From NCBI RefSeq assembly GCF_008728635.1, contig NZ_CP044285.1, positions 3,162,001 to 3,226,000 of the forward strand: a stretch of 64,000 nucleotides of DNA, in the 5' to 3' direction. Below are positions 45,348-52,703 of the stretch, one piece after another. Source of the DNA: Hymenobacter baengnokdamensis (lineage in GTDB: Bacteria; Bacteroidota; Bacteroidia; Cytophagales; Hymenobacteraceae). The position numbers and the translations under genes were made by a program. The notes below the pieces were generated by a model, which saw only the letters and a list, made by a program, of their open reading frames with translations, made no database searches and was not told the origin of the DNA. Each line of letters opens with the position of its first letter. Within the stretch, counting starts at the first letter, position 1.

Positions 45348-47126
45348 ATGATGCCGGCTGCTACTCCGCGTTTTTTTTGCTTGCTGACCCTGGTGGTGCT
45401 GGCGGGCTGTGCCGGCTTCGCGGCGCTGGTGCTTTATTCGGCCACCTGGCCCGAGGTGGCCGCGTTGCGGGGCTTCTACAGCTACGACTGGCACCCCGGC
45501 GCCCCGACTACCAATGAGTGGCAGCCCCGGGCTTATACCGAAGCCGAATTCGGAAGCCTGCGCGCGGCCCTGCTCGGCCTGGCCGGGGGGCGGGGCTGCT
45601 GGCCATCGCGCTGGCCTGGTCGGCCGGGGGCGGCAGCAGCTGGCCGCCCTGCGGCGCGGGGTGGCCGGCGCGGGCCGGGGCCTGAGGGCCGGGTGGCAGG
45701 CCCTGACGCCCGGCCAGCGCCGCGCGGCGGGCCTGGCTTTGCTCGGCCTCACGGCCCTGCGGCTCTACTACAGCTTCGTCATTCAGCCCTTCGATGATGC
45801 AACTTCCTACGAGCTGTTTGTGCGCGAGCACCTGCTGGTAGTGAGCAGCGTGTATCCGTACCCGAACAACCACGTGCTGAGCAACCTGCTTTCCTGGGTT
45901 TTCTACCAGGTGCAGCCGGGGTTCTGGTGGTCGATGCGCCTGCCGGTGCTGCTGGTGAGCACGGCCGCTACGGTCGGGTGGTTTCTGGCCCTGCTGCGGC
46001 GCAGCAGCTTTGGCGTGGCGCTGCTGGCCGTTGGCTGGTTTGGGCTGCTGAGTACGGGGCTCTACTACGCCGCTACGGGCCGGGGCTACTGGCAGCTGAT
46101 AGGGTTGGGGGGAATTGGCTTTGGGTCCATGCTCACGCTGCTGGAGCCGGTGGCCGGGCAGCCCCCGGCCGCCGGCAGGCCGCCTGGGCCGGGCTCGTGC
46201 TAAGCGGCGTCCTGGGGTTGTACACGGTACCTGTCCACTCGTTTTTCCTGCTCTCGGCCTATGGCTGGCTGGGTTTGCAGGCCCTGCGGCGCCGGGCCTG
46301 GGCCCGCCTGGGGCGGCTGGCTGCCATGGGCAGCCTCACGGTGGCGGGGGCTGCCCTGCTCTACGCGCCGCTGCTGCTGGTGTCGGGCCCCGGACTGCTG
46401 CTGCACAACCGCTTTGTCAGGGCCCTTTCGGCCCCCGAATACCGGCGCGACCTGCTCGAAGGCCTGCACATGGCCCATCACCTGCTGGCGCTGCCGCTGG
46501 TGCTGGCCGTGCTGCTGGGCTTTGGCCGGTTGTGGTACCTGGCGCGGCAGCACCGGTTGCCGGCCCGGCAGGCCTGGCTGGTGGACCGGCTGGGGCTGCC
46601 GGCGCTGTGGTTTGCCCTGCTGCCGTATGCGCTGGCCCTGGCCCTGCGGGTGCAGCCGCCCGAGCGCACGTTCCTGTATAAAGCCCAGTATTTCTTTATC
46701 CTGGCGGCGCTGCTGGCCGATTGGGCGGCGCAGTTCGTCCGCTGGCCGGCGGCCCGGCTGCGGGTAGTATTGGCGGTCCTTACCCTGGTCTTTGCCCTGA
46801 GCCAGACCTGGCAGGTTTACCACCAGGAAGCAGTGCTGCGCACTGGCCTGGGCTGGCAGCGCACGGCCCCGGTCGTTAGCTGGCTGCTGACCCAGCCGCC
46901 TGGTCCGGTGCTGGCTCCCGAACTGCTCCACCTGTTTCTGGTGCGCTTCTATGCCTATAGCGGGCAGCCTGCTCGTGCCTGGCAGATTGACGACCGCCCG
47001 CGCCCGGGTGTTCGGTACCGTTACCTGGTGCGCCAGACCGGCGCGGCACCCGATGCGGGTAGGCTGCGCGTAGCCGGGCCACCAGCCTTTCAAAATTCCT
47101 TTCTGGAGGTGTTTGTTCTTGAATAA
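45348..47126 (+). pseudogene. Frameshifted paralog of the GT-C-like membrane protein
   Basis: This matches the 594-residue protein upstream over its whole length (MMPAATPRFFCLLTLVVLAG, then FDDATSYELFVREHLLVVSS, YPNNHVLSNLLSWVFYQVQP, ALLYAPLLLVSGPG). It needs three reading-frame changes. Two lie in G runs (45585-45590 and 45626-45630) and one in or near a C run (46162-46166). Each is a -1 shift, and together they return to the original frame. As read, no full product can be made. Either the gene is decaying or the assembly has lost bases in homopolymers. If repaired it would be a second candidate glycosyltransferase of about 594 residues. Confidence 0.8.
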
Positions 47127-47144
47127 TATATAATTTATTTTATA

Positions 47145-47573
47145 TTACCCACGGGCCAGCAGCGCAATGCCCGCCACAATCAGCCCCAGGCCCCCGGCCT
47201 GCCCCGGCGTCAAGGTTTCGCGCAGCACTACCAGTCCCAGCACGGCTGCCAGCAGCACCGAGCCGCCCACAATGACGGGCGTGCCCACCGAGGCCGGCAC
47301 CCCGCGCTTAAATACCACGAAGGTCAGCACCTCGGCCAGGCCCACGCTCAGGCCCGCCAGCGCCGCCAGGCCGAGCCCCTTGCCCGAAACCGCCAGCGGC
47401 TGCCCTTGCAGCTTGAGGCGCACGAGCCACGCCGCGCCCAGCCCGGCCGCCACCAGCTGCAGCACGACTGCGCCCACGGCCGGCGGCAGGTGCTCGGCGG
47501 CCAGCTTGATAAAGAAGTTGTAGCCCGCCAGGCACAGGGCCGTGAGCAGGGCAAGCGGGAGCCAGTTGGTCAT
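47145..47573 (-). CDS. EamA/DMT-type permease (single domain)
   Basis: A protein of 142 residues from ATG 47573 (MTNWLPLALLTALCLAGYNF), with another ATG at 47585. It has five hydrophobic helices and one EamA unit: FFIKLAAEHLPPAVGAVVLQ, GLSVGLAEVLTFVVFKRGVP and a final GLGLIVAGIALLARG. Most EamA transporters have two such units, so this half-length form would need to dimerise, as in small multidrug resistance-like proteins. Substrate unknown. Confidence 0.85.
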   Translation of the reverse strand: MTNWLPLALLTALCLAGYNFFIKLAAEHLPPAVGAVVLQLVAAGLGAAWLVRLKLQGQPLAVSGKGLGLAALAGLSVGLAEVLTFVVFKRGVPASVGTPVIVGGSVLLAAVLGLVVLRETLTPGQAGGLGLIVAGIALLARG

Positions 47574-47592
47574 AAGAATGTACACGCAGCTA

Positions 47593-47600
47593 TCTTTGCC
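47593..47600 (+). promoter_or_regulatory. Candidate -7 promoter element
   Basis: TATCTTTG, an exact TAnnTTTG. TTG at 47566-47568 is 24 bases upstream, longer than usual. It would drive a transcript through the hairpin at 47651-47680 towards the small open frame at 47721. Confidence 0.3.
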
Positions 47601-47650
47601 GCACGCGCGTTGGGTATGTCCCCCGGCCTACGGTAGCCCTTGAAAAAGGG

Positions 47651-47680
47651 AAACCCCGGCTGCGCTAACAGTCGGGGTTT
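47651..47680 (+). other. Hairpin in a short leader
   Basis: AAACCCCGGCT and AGTCGGGGTTT pair (one G-T) around an 8-base loop. No T tract follows directly on the plus strand. It may be an attenuating hairpin, a terminator of an RNA starting near 47607, or incidental. Confidence 0.35.
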
Positions 47681-47720
47681 CTGAAGCGGGGGTTTTAGTG
47701 GAACCCTAACTTCATCTCCA

Positions 47721-47840
47721 ATGAAACGGGACAACGCGACAAAACTACTACAGGCAGTGGGAAAAGCTGTGCTGGTGGGGTTTGCCAGTGGCGTAGCAAA
47801 GGCCTTGGCCGTGCTGCTTGTCACTTACTTACTCCGGTAG
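47721..47840 (+). CDS. Possible small membrane-associated protein
   Basis: 39 codons, MKRDNATKLLQAVGKAVLVG then FASGVAKALAVLLVTYLLR. It has a charged N-terminus followed by a single amphipathic-to-hydrophobic helix. The clean start and helix pattern look protein-like. The surrounding 380-base gap has a promoter-like element upstream. No family recognised. Confidence 0.35.
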   Translation: MKRDNATKLLQAVGKAVLVGFASGVAKALAVLLVTYLLR

Positions 47841-47968
47841 TTGGGTAAGGGGTTGGGCCAGGTGCCCGGCCCCTTATTTTATGTAACTGCTGCAAATATA
47901 ACGGGTTGGGGCGGGAGTTGGTTTCGGGCTGCTTAAGCTACCTTAGCTGCTCTGGCTGACCTCAGTAA

Positions 47969-48319
47969 ATGGACCTGACCTCTAGCATCTCTTATACTTT
48001 TCTTGCTGGATGCGCAGTGGTCGGCGGGATACGTGCTGTTCGTCGCATTACAAACGATATCAGACAGGGTAAGCAACTACAAGTGCGTGGGGTGCAAACG
48101 CAAGGGACAGTAGTTAGGAATAAGCTTGTTTTAAGCAAAGCAACGTCAAGTTTTACGCCGGTAATTCGTCCGGTGATTTGCTTTAAAACCGAAGAAGGTG
48201 AGACGATTGAAGCGGTAGATTATTCTGGCTGGGCAATGGCTGTTCCCCGATTTTCGAAAGGGACAAAAGTTATGGTTCGCTACGACCCGATAGACCCCAC
48301 CAACTTTGAGCGGTTGTAA
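47969..48319 (+). CDS. DUF3592-like membrane-anchored protein
   Basis: A protein of 116 residues. One N-terminal helix (SISYTFLAGCAVVGGIRAVR) is followed by a beta-rich domain with V-x-T-x-G-T-V-V (VQTQGTVVRNKLV) and the closing FSKGTKVMVRYDPIDPTNF, which is the DUF3592 pattern. Function is not known; such proteins are usually membrane-bound and small. GC content is lower than in the neighbouring genes. It converges on gpsA, whose stop lies 12 bases away. Confidence 0.65.
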   Translation: MDLTSSISYTFLAGCAVVGGIRAVRRITNDIRQGKQLQVRGVQTQGTVVRNKLVLSKATSSFTPVIRPVICFKTEEGETIEAVDYSGWAMAVPRFSKGTKVMVRYDPIDPTNFERL

Positions 48320-48330
48320 GCAGCTTTCTT

Positions 48331-49326
48331 TTACCGCAGCTTCTCCTTCAGTATCTCCAGCTCCACGGCCGGGGCAATGCGCTCATAGAGAATGTTATAC
48401 GCGGCCGTAGTAATCGGCATATTTACCTTGAGCTTACGGTTCAGCTCGTGAATGCTCTTGACGGCGTAGTACCCCTCGGCCACCATGTTCATCTCCAGCT
48501 GAGCCGACTTTACCGAGTACCCGCGGCCCACCATGCTGCCAAAGGTGCGGTTGCGTGAGAACTGCGAGTACGCCGTTACCAGCAAGTCGCCGAGGTAGGC
48601 CGAGGCCGAGAGGTCGCGCGGCTGGGGCGAGATGGCCTGCAGAAAGCGGCGGATTTCCTGCACCGCGTTGCTTACCAGCACGGCCAGAAAGTTGTCGCCG
48701 TAGCCCAGGCCGTGGGCAATGCCGCCGGTAAGGGCGATGATGTTTTTCATCACGGCGCAGTACTCGATGCCGTCGAGGTCGGCCGCCGGGTGGGCCGAAA
48801 CATAGCGATTTCTTAATAGGGTGCAGAAGGCCAGCCCCAGGCCGCTCACGTCGGGCGAGCCGATGGTGAGGTAGCTCTGCTTTTCGAGGGCTACTTCTTC
48901 GGCGTGGCAGGGCCCGGCAATGACGCCGAGGCGACTGGCCGGCAGCCGGAAGCGCTCCTGCACGTAGTCGGTCACGAGGATGTTCTTACCCGGTATCATG
49001 CCCTTGATGGCCGACACGACCCCGATTTTATGGCGCAGCGCGTCGCGCCCCAGCTTATCGAGCACGGGCTGCACAAAGGCGGCCGGCACGGCCAGCACCA
49101 GCCAGTCGGCCTCGGCCACGGCGTCATTGAGGTCGGAGGTGGGGTACACCAGGTTGCGGTCGAAGAGCACGGCCGAGAGGTAGCGCGGGTTGTGGCCGGT
49201 GCGCAGCAGGTGCTGCACATCGTCTTTCGAGCGCAGCCACCAGTCGACACGCGCGCCGTTTTCGGAGAGAATCTTGGTAAGGGCAGTGGCCCAGGAGCCG
49301 CCGCCAAGCATGGCAATTTTTTCCAT
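48331..49326 (-). CDS. gpsA: Glycerol-3-phosphate dehydrogenase [NAD(P)+]
   Basis: A protein of 331 residues from ATG 49326 (MEKIAMLGGGSWATALTKIL); the frame extends upstream but the Rossmann start fixes this codon. It reduces dihydroxyacetone phosphate to sn-glycerol-3-phosphate for phospholipid synthesis. The nucleotide loop is GGGSWATAL. GVVSAIKGMIPGKNILVTDY and VIAGPCHAEEVALEKQSYLT follow. The catalytic Lys lies in CAVMKNIIALTGGIAHGLGY, and the C-terminal domain contains VGRGYSVKSAQLEMNMVAEG. Cytoplasmic. Confidence 0.96.
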   Translation of the reverse strand: MEKIAMLGGGSWATALTKILSENGARVDWWLRSKDDVQHLLRTGHNPRYLSAVLFDRNLVYPTSDLNDAVAEADWLVLAVPAAFVQPVLDKLGRDALRHKIGVVSAIKGMIPGKNILVTDYVQERFRLPASRLGVIAGPCHAEEVALEKQSYLTIGSPDVSGLGLAFCTLLRNRYVSAHPAADLDGIEYCAVMKNIIALTGGIAHGLGYGDNFLAVLVSNAVQEIRRFLQAISPQPRDLSASAYLGDLLVTAYSQFSRNRTFGSMVGRGYSVKSAQLEMNMVAEGYYAVKSIHELNRKLKVNMPITTAAYNILYERIAPAVELEILKEKLR

Positions 49327-49557
49327 ATAGTAGGGCCGGGGAGGGCCGCCCGTCAGCCGGTCAGGGAGGGATTCGGCCCGCAAGCTAGAGCGTAACCCCG
49401 CATATTTGTGGGCGGGCCGGTTGGCGATAAGCCACCCGACCGCCTGAACGTGGTGCTGCCCAGCGCGAAGCAGGCGCTGCCCGCCCGCTGGCCCGGCGGG
49501 CGCCCACTACTCAGCCGGCTCGCCCGGCGTATTTCATTGCCTTATTTTTTTCAGCCT

Positions 49558-50214
49558 ATGACCCCGGTTATTGCCGCTACGGCCGCTTTTATCGAAGACA
49601 AATTCAAGGCCGAAGGCGCGGGCCACGACTGGCCGCACATCTGGCGGGTGTGGCAGGTGACGCGCACGCTGGCCCAGGAGCACGAGGGGCCGGGCCTCAA
49701 CCAGGAGGTAGCCGAGCTGGCCGCTCTGCTGCACGATATTGCCGACTGGAAGTTTCACGGCGGCGACTACGAGGCCGGCCCGCGCGCGGCCCGCGCCTGG
49801 CTGGCCAGCCAGCAGGTGCCCGAGGCCACGGTGGCCCGCGTCGAGCAGATTATCCGCGAAGTCAGCTTTAAGGGCCTGGGGGTCGCAACGCCGGTGAGCA
49901 GCCCCGAGGCGGCCGTGGTGCAGGATGCCGACCGCCTCGACGCCATCGGGGCCATCGGGGTAGCCCGGGCCTTTGCCTACGGTGGCCACAAAGGGCGCCC
50001 CATGCACGACCCGGCCGTGCCCCCCGTTTCGCACGCCGACTTCGAGCACTACAAGCAAAGCACCGCGCCCACCCTCAACCACTTCTACGAGAAGCTGCTG
50101 CACCTCAAAGACCGCCTGCACACGCCCGCCGCGCGCCGGCTGGCCGCGCGCCGCCAGCAGTTTATGGAAGAGTTTGTGGCCCAGTTTCTGGCCGAGTGGG
50201 AGGGGCGGGCCTAG
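49558..50214 (+). CDS. HD-superfamily hydrolase (YedJ-like)
   Basis: A protein of 218 residues from ATG 49558 (MTPVIAATAAFIEDKFKAEG); longer upstream frame is out of character. The metal-binding HD signature is complete: GHDWPHIWRVWQV (first His-Asp), AELAALLHDIADWK (HD pair) and VVQDADRLDAIGAIGVARAF (final Asp). The segment GRPMHDPAVPP is typical of the YedJ/predicted phosphohydrolase group. Substrate probably a nucleotide or phosphate ester, not known. It converges on the tyrosinase gene with a long hairpin between. Confidence 0.92.
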   Translation: MTPVIAATAAFIEDKFKAEGAGHDWPHIWRVWQVTRTLAQEHEGPGLNQEVAELAALLHDIADWKFHGGDYEAGPRAARAWLASQQVPEATVARVEQIIREVSFKGLGVATPVSSPEAAVVQDADRLDAIGAIGVARAFAYGGHKGRPMHDPAVPPVSHADFEHYKQSTAPTLNHFYEKLLHLKDRLHTPAARRLAARRQQFMEEFVAQFLAEWEGRA

Positions 50215-50220
50215 CCAATT

Positions 50221-50292
50221 CCACCTCAGCCACCGTACCAGTGCCCCGGCCGCCGGCTGGCAGGCGGGGCACTGGTACGGTGGCTGAGGTGG
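50221..50292. terminator. Long perfect inverted repeat between convergent genes
   Basis: Left arm 50221-50248 (CCACCTCAGCCACCGTACC then AGTGCCCCG) and right arm 50265-50292 are exact complements over 28 bp, with a 16-base GC-rich loop (50249-50264). It lies 6 bases after the HD hydrolase and 9 before the tyrosinase stop. Probably a bidirectional terminator, but unusually long and GC-rich and without a T tract. Confidence 0.7.
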
Positions 50293-50301
50293 GGCGGGTT
50301 A

Positions 50302-51921
50302 TCAGATGGCCTGCGTGACCAGGGTTAGCTGCTCGATGGTGATGGGTACCCCGTTGGTGCCGGCCGGTACCACCTGCACATCGAGGGCCTGGCCGAAGCT
50401 GGCCGCGTCTACCTCGTCCGTAATGTCGAACACGAAGGTGCGCGTAAACCGGCTGGCCTTGGGCATCACCATACCCTCCATGCCGGGGCCGTCGTGGTGG
50501 TGGGTTGCCCCAAAGAAGTTGAGGACCCCGGCCAGGTGCTGCTGGGTAGCCAGCGGGCCGGTGCCCCCCTGGCGGCGCACGTACAGGGCATAGAAGCCGC
50601 TAGGCTCCTGGCTCAGCGAGGCCTCGACCCGCAGCAGCAGGCGCTGGGGGCGGGCGTTGGCCCCAGGCTGGGGGGTGGCGCTTTTAAGCAGGCCGGCTTT
50701 GGGGGCGGGCACGGCCAGGCGGGCCGTAAAGCTCGTCGTGGTCACCACCGACTTGCCCACCCGGGTGGTGGCCAGGGTCACGGGTGGGGTACTCTGGTTG
50801 GGGCGTCCCTGGGCCAGCAATACCACGTCCTCTTTCGCCTTGGCAGCGGGTGGGGCGGGAAGCCGGTCGTAGCGGTAGTCGGGGTGCATGGCCAGGGCGT
50901 AGGCTGAGTCGACGGAGTACGAGACGTGTTTGCCGTTTTCGTCAATGAAATTGTAGTGGTTCCAGTTATCGGCCTTCAGCGAGTCCAGGTTGGGCCGCTG
51001 GCCCTGGGGCGACTGCGCCCACTGGGTCCACAGCAGGTCGATATTGGCGTGGTGGACCCAGAAGACGGGGTCGAACCCCGCCGACGGAACGTTGCCCATC
51101 ATGCCGTTTGCTACCTTGCGCTGATAAATACGGTTCCAGCGCGGGGTGTTGTCGATGCCAGTGGAGGTGCCGCTGCCGATGTAATCGTGCATGGCCCCGT
51201 GCAGGCCCTGGTCCAGCTCGGTATTAAACGTAGTAAAGAGCCGGTTTTGAAACAAGGTAGTGGTGTTCAGCACGGGGTTCATCCACGGGCCGATGGCCTT
51301 GCCCTGGTTGAGCCACGCCGAGCGCTCCACGTTGGAAAGGGAGTCGCGGCTGGCGCCGGCATTGCGAAAGGCGGCGGGCATTATCCGGGTGGCGGGCGTA
51401 ATGTAGTCCCAGTAGGGCAGGGCAAAGTCGGCCTTGCCGGAGAGCTTGCGCACGATGCGCTCGAGGTGCCAGGTAAAGAGGCGGTGCCAGACGAGGAAAT
51501 GGTGTTCGCCGCTGCCGTGGGTGCAGCCATCCCAGGCAAAGGGCTTGTCTTTGCCAAACGGCGCGCACAAGGGCGAAGCCTGGCTGTAGCTCGGCACGTT
51601 GTGAATGGCTCCCTGGTAATACCAGCTCAGGGGGTTGTCGCAGGGCATGTTTTTCATCAGCGCCATCGCTTTCTGCAGGGCCGCCAGGTCGGCCTGGCCC
51701 TCGGGCGAGGCCGCATTGTGGCGAACGAAGAAGCCACCCGCGGGCCGGGCCGGGCTTGTGCGTGCGGTACTGTCGCGGGCTGTCGTCAAGGCAGGGGTTG
51801 TCTTCTCCTCGGTTTTGGTAGTAGTACCCGACTGGCAGCCGCTGGCCAGCAGGCCTCCCAGTAGCAGTAGGCCGGCCCACTGCGTGGGGCGGGCGGGTGG
51901 GAAAGAGAAAGGGTGTTGCAT
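50302..51921 (-). CDS. Tyrosinase-family copper oxidase, lipoprotein
   Basis: A protein of 539 residues from ATG 51921 (MQHPFSFPPARPTQWAGLLL). The long frame upstream lacks sense and has the lipoprotein signal only from here (LLLLGGLLASGC lipobox). The type-3 copper centre is visible. CuA: GAIHNVPSYSQ, and EHHFLVWHRLFTWHLERI. CuB: LHGAMHDYIG and DPVFWVHHANIDLLWTQW. The C-terminal ~170 residues form the cap-like domain ending near the His-rich GATHHHDGPGMEG. Such enzymes oxidise phenols to quinones, sometimes to make melanin. Predicted outer-membrane or periplasmic lipoprotein. Confidence 0.92.
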   Translation of the reverse strand: MQHPFSFPPARPTQWAGLLLLGGLLASGCQSGTTTKTEEKTTPALTTARDSTARTSPARPAGGFFVRHNAASPEGQADLAALQKAMALMKNMPCDNPLSWYYQGAIHNVPSYSQASPLCAPFGKDKPFAWDGCTHGSGEHHFLVWHRLFTWHLERIVRKLSGKADFALPYWDYITPATRIMPAAFRNAGASRDSLSNVERSAWLNQGKAIGPWMNPVLNTTTLFQNRLFTTFNTELDQGLHGAMHDYIGSGTSTGIDNTPRWNRIYQRKVANGMMGNVPSAGFDPVFWVHHANIDLLWTQWAQSPQGQRPNLDSLKADNWNHYNFIDENGKHVSYSVDSAYALAMHPDYRYDRLPAPPAAKAKEDVVLLAQGRPNQSTPPVTLATTRVGKSVVTTTSFTARLAVPAPKAGLLKSATPQPGANARPQRLLLRVEASLSQEPSGFYALYVRRQGGTGPLATQQHLAGVLNFFGATHHHDGPGMEGMVMPKASRFTRTFVFDITDEVDAASFGQALDVQVVPAGTNGVPITIEQLTLVTQAI

Positions 51922-52226
51922 GGAAAAAAGGAAAGAGGGAGTGGAGGAAGAAAGCAGTGAGGCGGGGGCAGGGCCAGCAGCCCAACGGGCGCGCAGCCAG
52001 GACGCGCAGTCAGCCCGCGATAAAAAGCCGTCTGCCAGGCAGTTACTTCCTGGCAGCGGCCGGCCAAATATAGAGGTAAGCTGCGCTTTAGTAGCGTTCA
52101 AAAATTGATTTTTAATTAAATACGAGTAGAAATACGGGGATTTACCCGTATTTCTACCCAGTGCCGGCTGCCGGCCCGGGTTCACGGCCGGCGGGACGCG
52201 GCGGGCTTAGCTGTTACTTTTACGGC
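51922..52226. other. Divergent intergenic region with two inverted repeats
   Basis: Between the tyrosinase gene and the small lipoprotein gene. It holds CTGCCAGG / CCTGGCAG (52032-52056) and a larger inverted repeat at 52126-52157. AT-rich sequence at 52100-52125 may hold a promoter. Confidence 0.45.
52126..52157. repeat. Inverted repeat, operator or terminator
   Basis: GTAGAAATACGGG and its complement, a perfect 13-bp stem with a 6-base loop (GATTTA). In a divergent region it may be a regulator site rather than a terminator. Confidence 0.5.
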
Positions 52227-52472
52227 ATGCTTAGCTTTCGCCGTTCGTTCTCCTTGTTGGGCCTGCTGCTGGCCGTCGGCCTGCTGGCTGGCTGCCGCAC
52301 CTGTCCCATCGACTCGTGCCACATCCGGAAGGTGCACTACCACAACGGGGCGAAATATAGGGCTCGTCCTATATGGAAAATGCAATATCCGGCCATCGGG
52401 GAACGGATTAAGGTGCAGCACGATGGCGACAACAAGCGCAAAGACCAGGACCACAGCAAGCCGCTGAAATAA
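52227..52472 (+). CDS. Small lipoprotein
   Basis: A protein of 81 residues from ATG 52227 (MLSFRRSFSLLGLLLAVGLL). The lipobox is LLAGC at the end of the signal peptide. Then RTCPIDSCHIRKVHYHNGAK and YRARPIWKMQYPAIGERIKV, a short Cys/His-bearing domain seen in several Bacteroidota lipoproteins of unknown function. The end is basic and disordered (NKRKDQDHSKPLK). Metal binding by the C-P-x-x-x-C-H group is a possibility. Confidence 0.7.
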   Translation: MLSFRRSFSLLGLLLAVGLLAGCRTCPIDSCHIRKVHYHNGAKYRARPIWKMQYPAIGERIKVQHDGDNKRKDQDHSKPLK

Positions 52473-52703
52473 GCTGGGCACTAGGAGCGGGCGGGTGGAT
52501 TTCGCTTTTTAACGGGGCTAGGGCAGGCGCAGAGTGCTGAGTCGGGGGGTAGACGAGTGCTGCCTCAAAGTGCCGCATACGCTAGGAAAAGCGGCTTTTT
52601 TGCCGTAACTTGCGCACGCAATACAGGTGAAAGTCAAAAGCCCCGGAAACGGCGGCTGCCGGGCATCACCTTTTACCGCTTCACTCTTAACTCCATTACT
52701 GGA

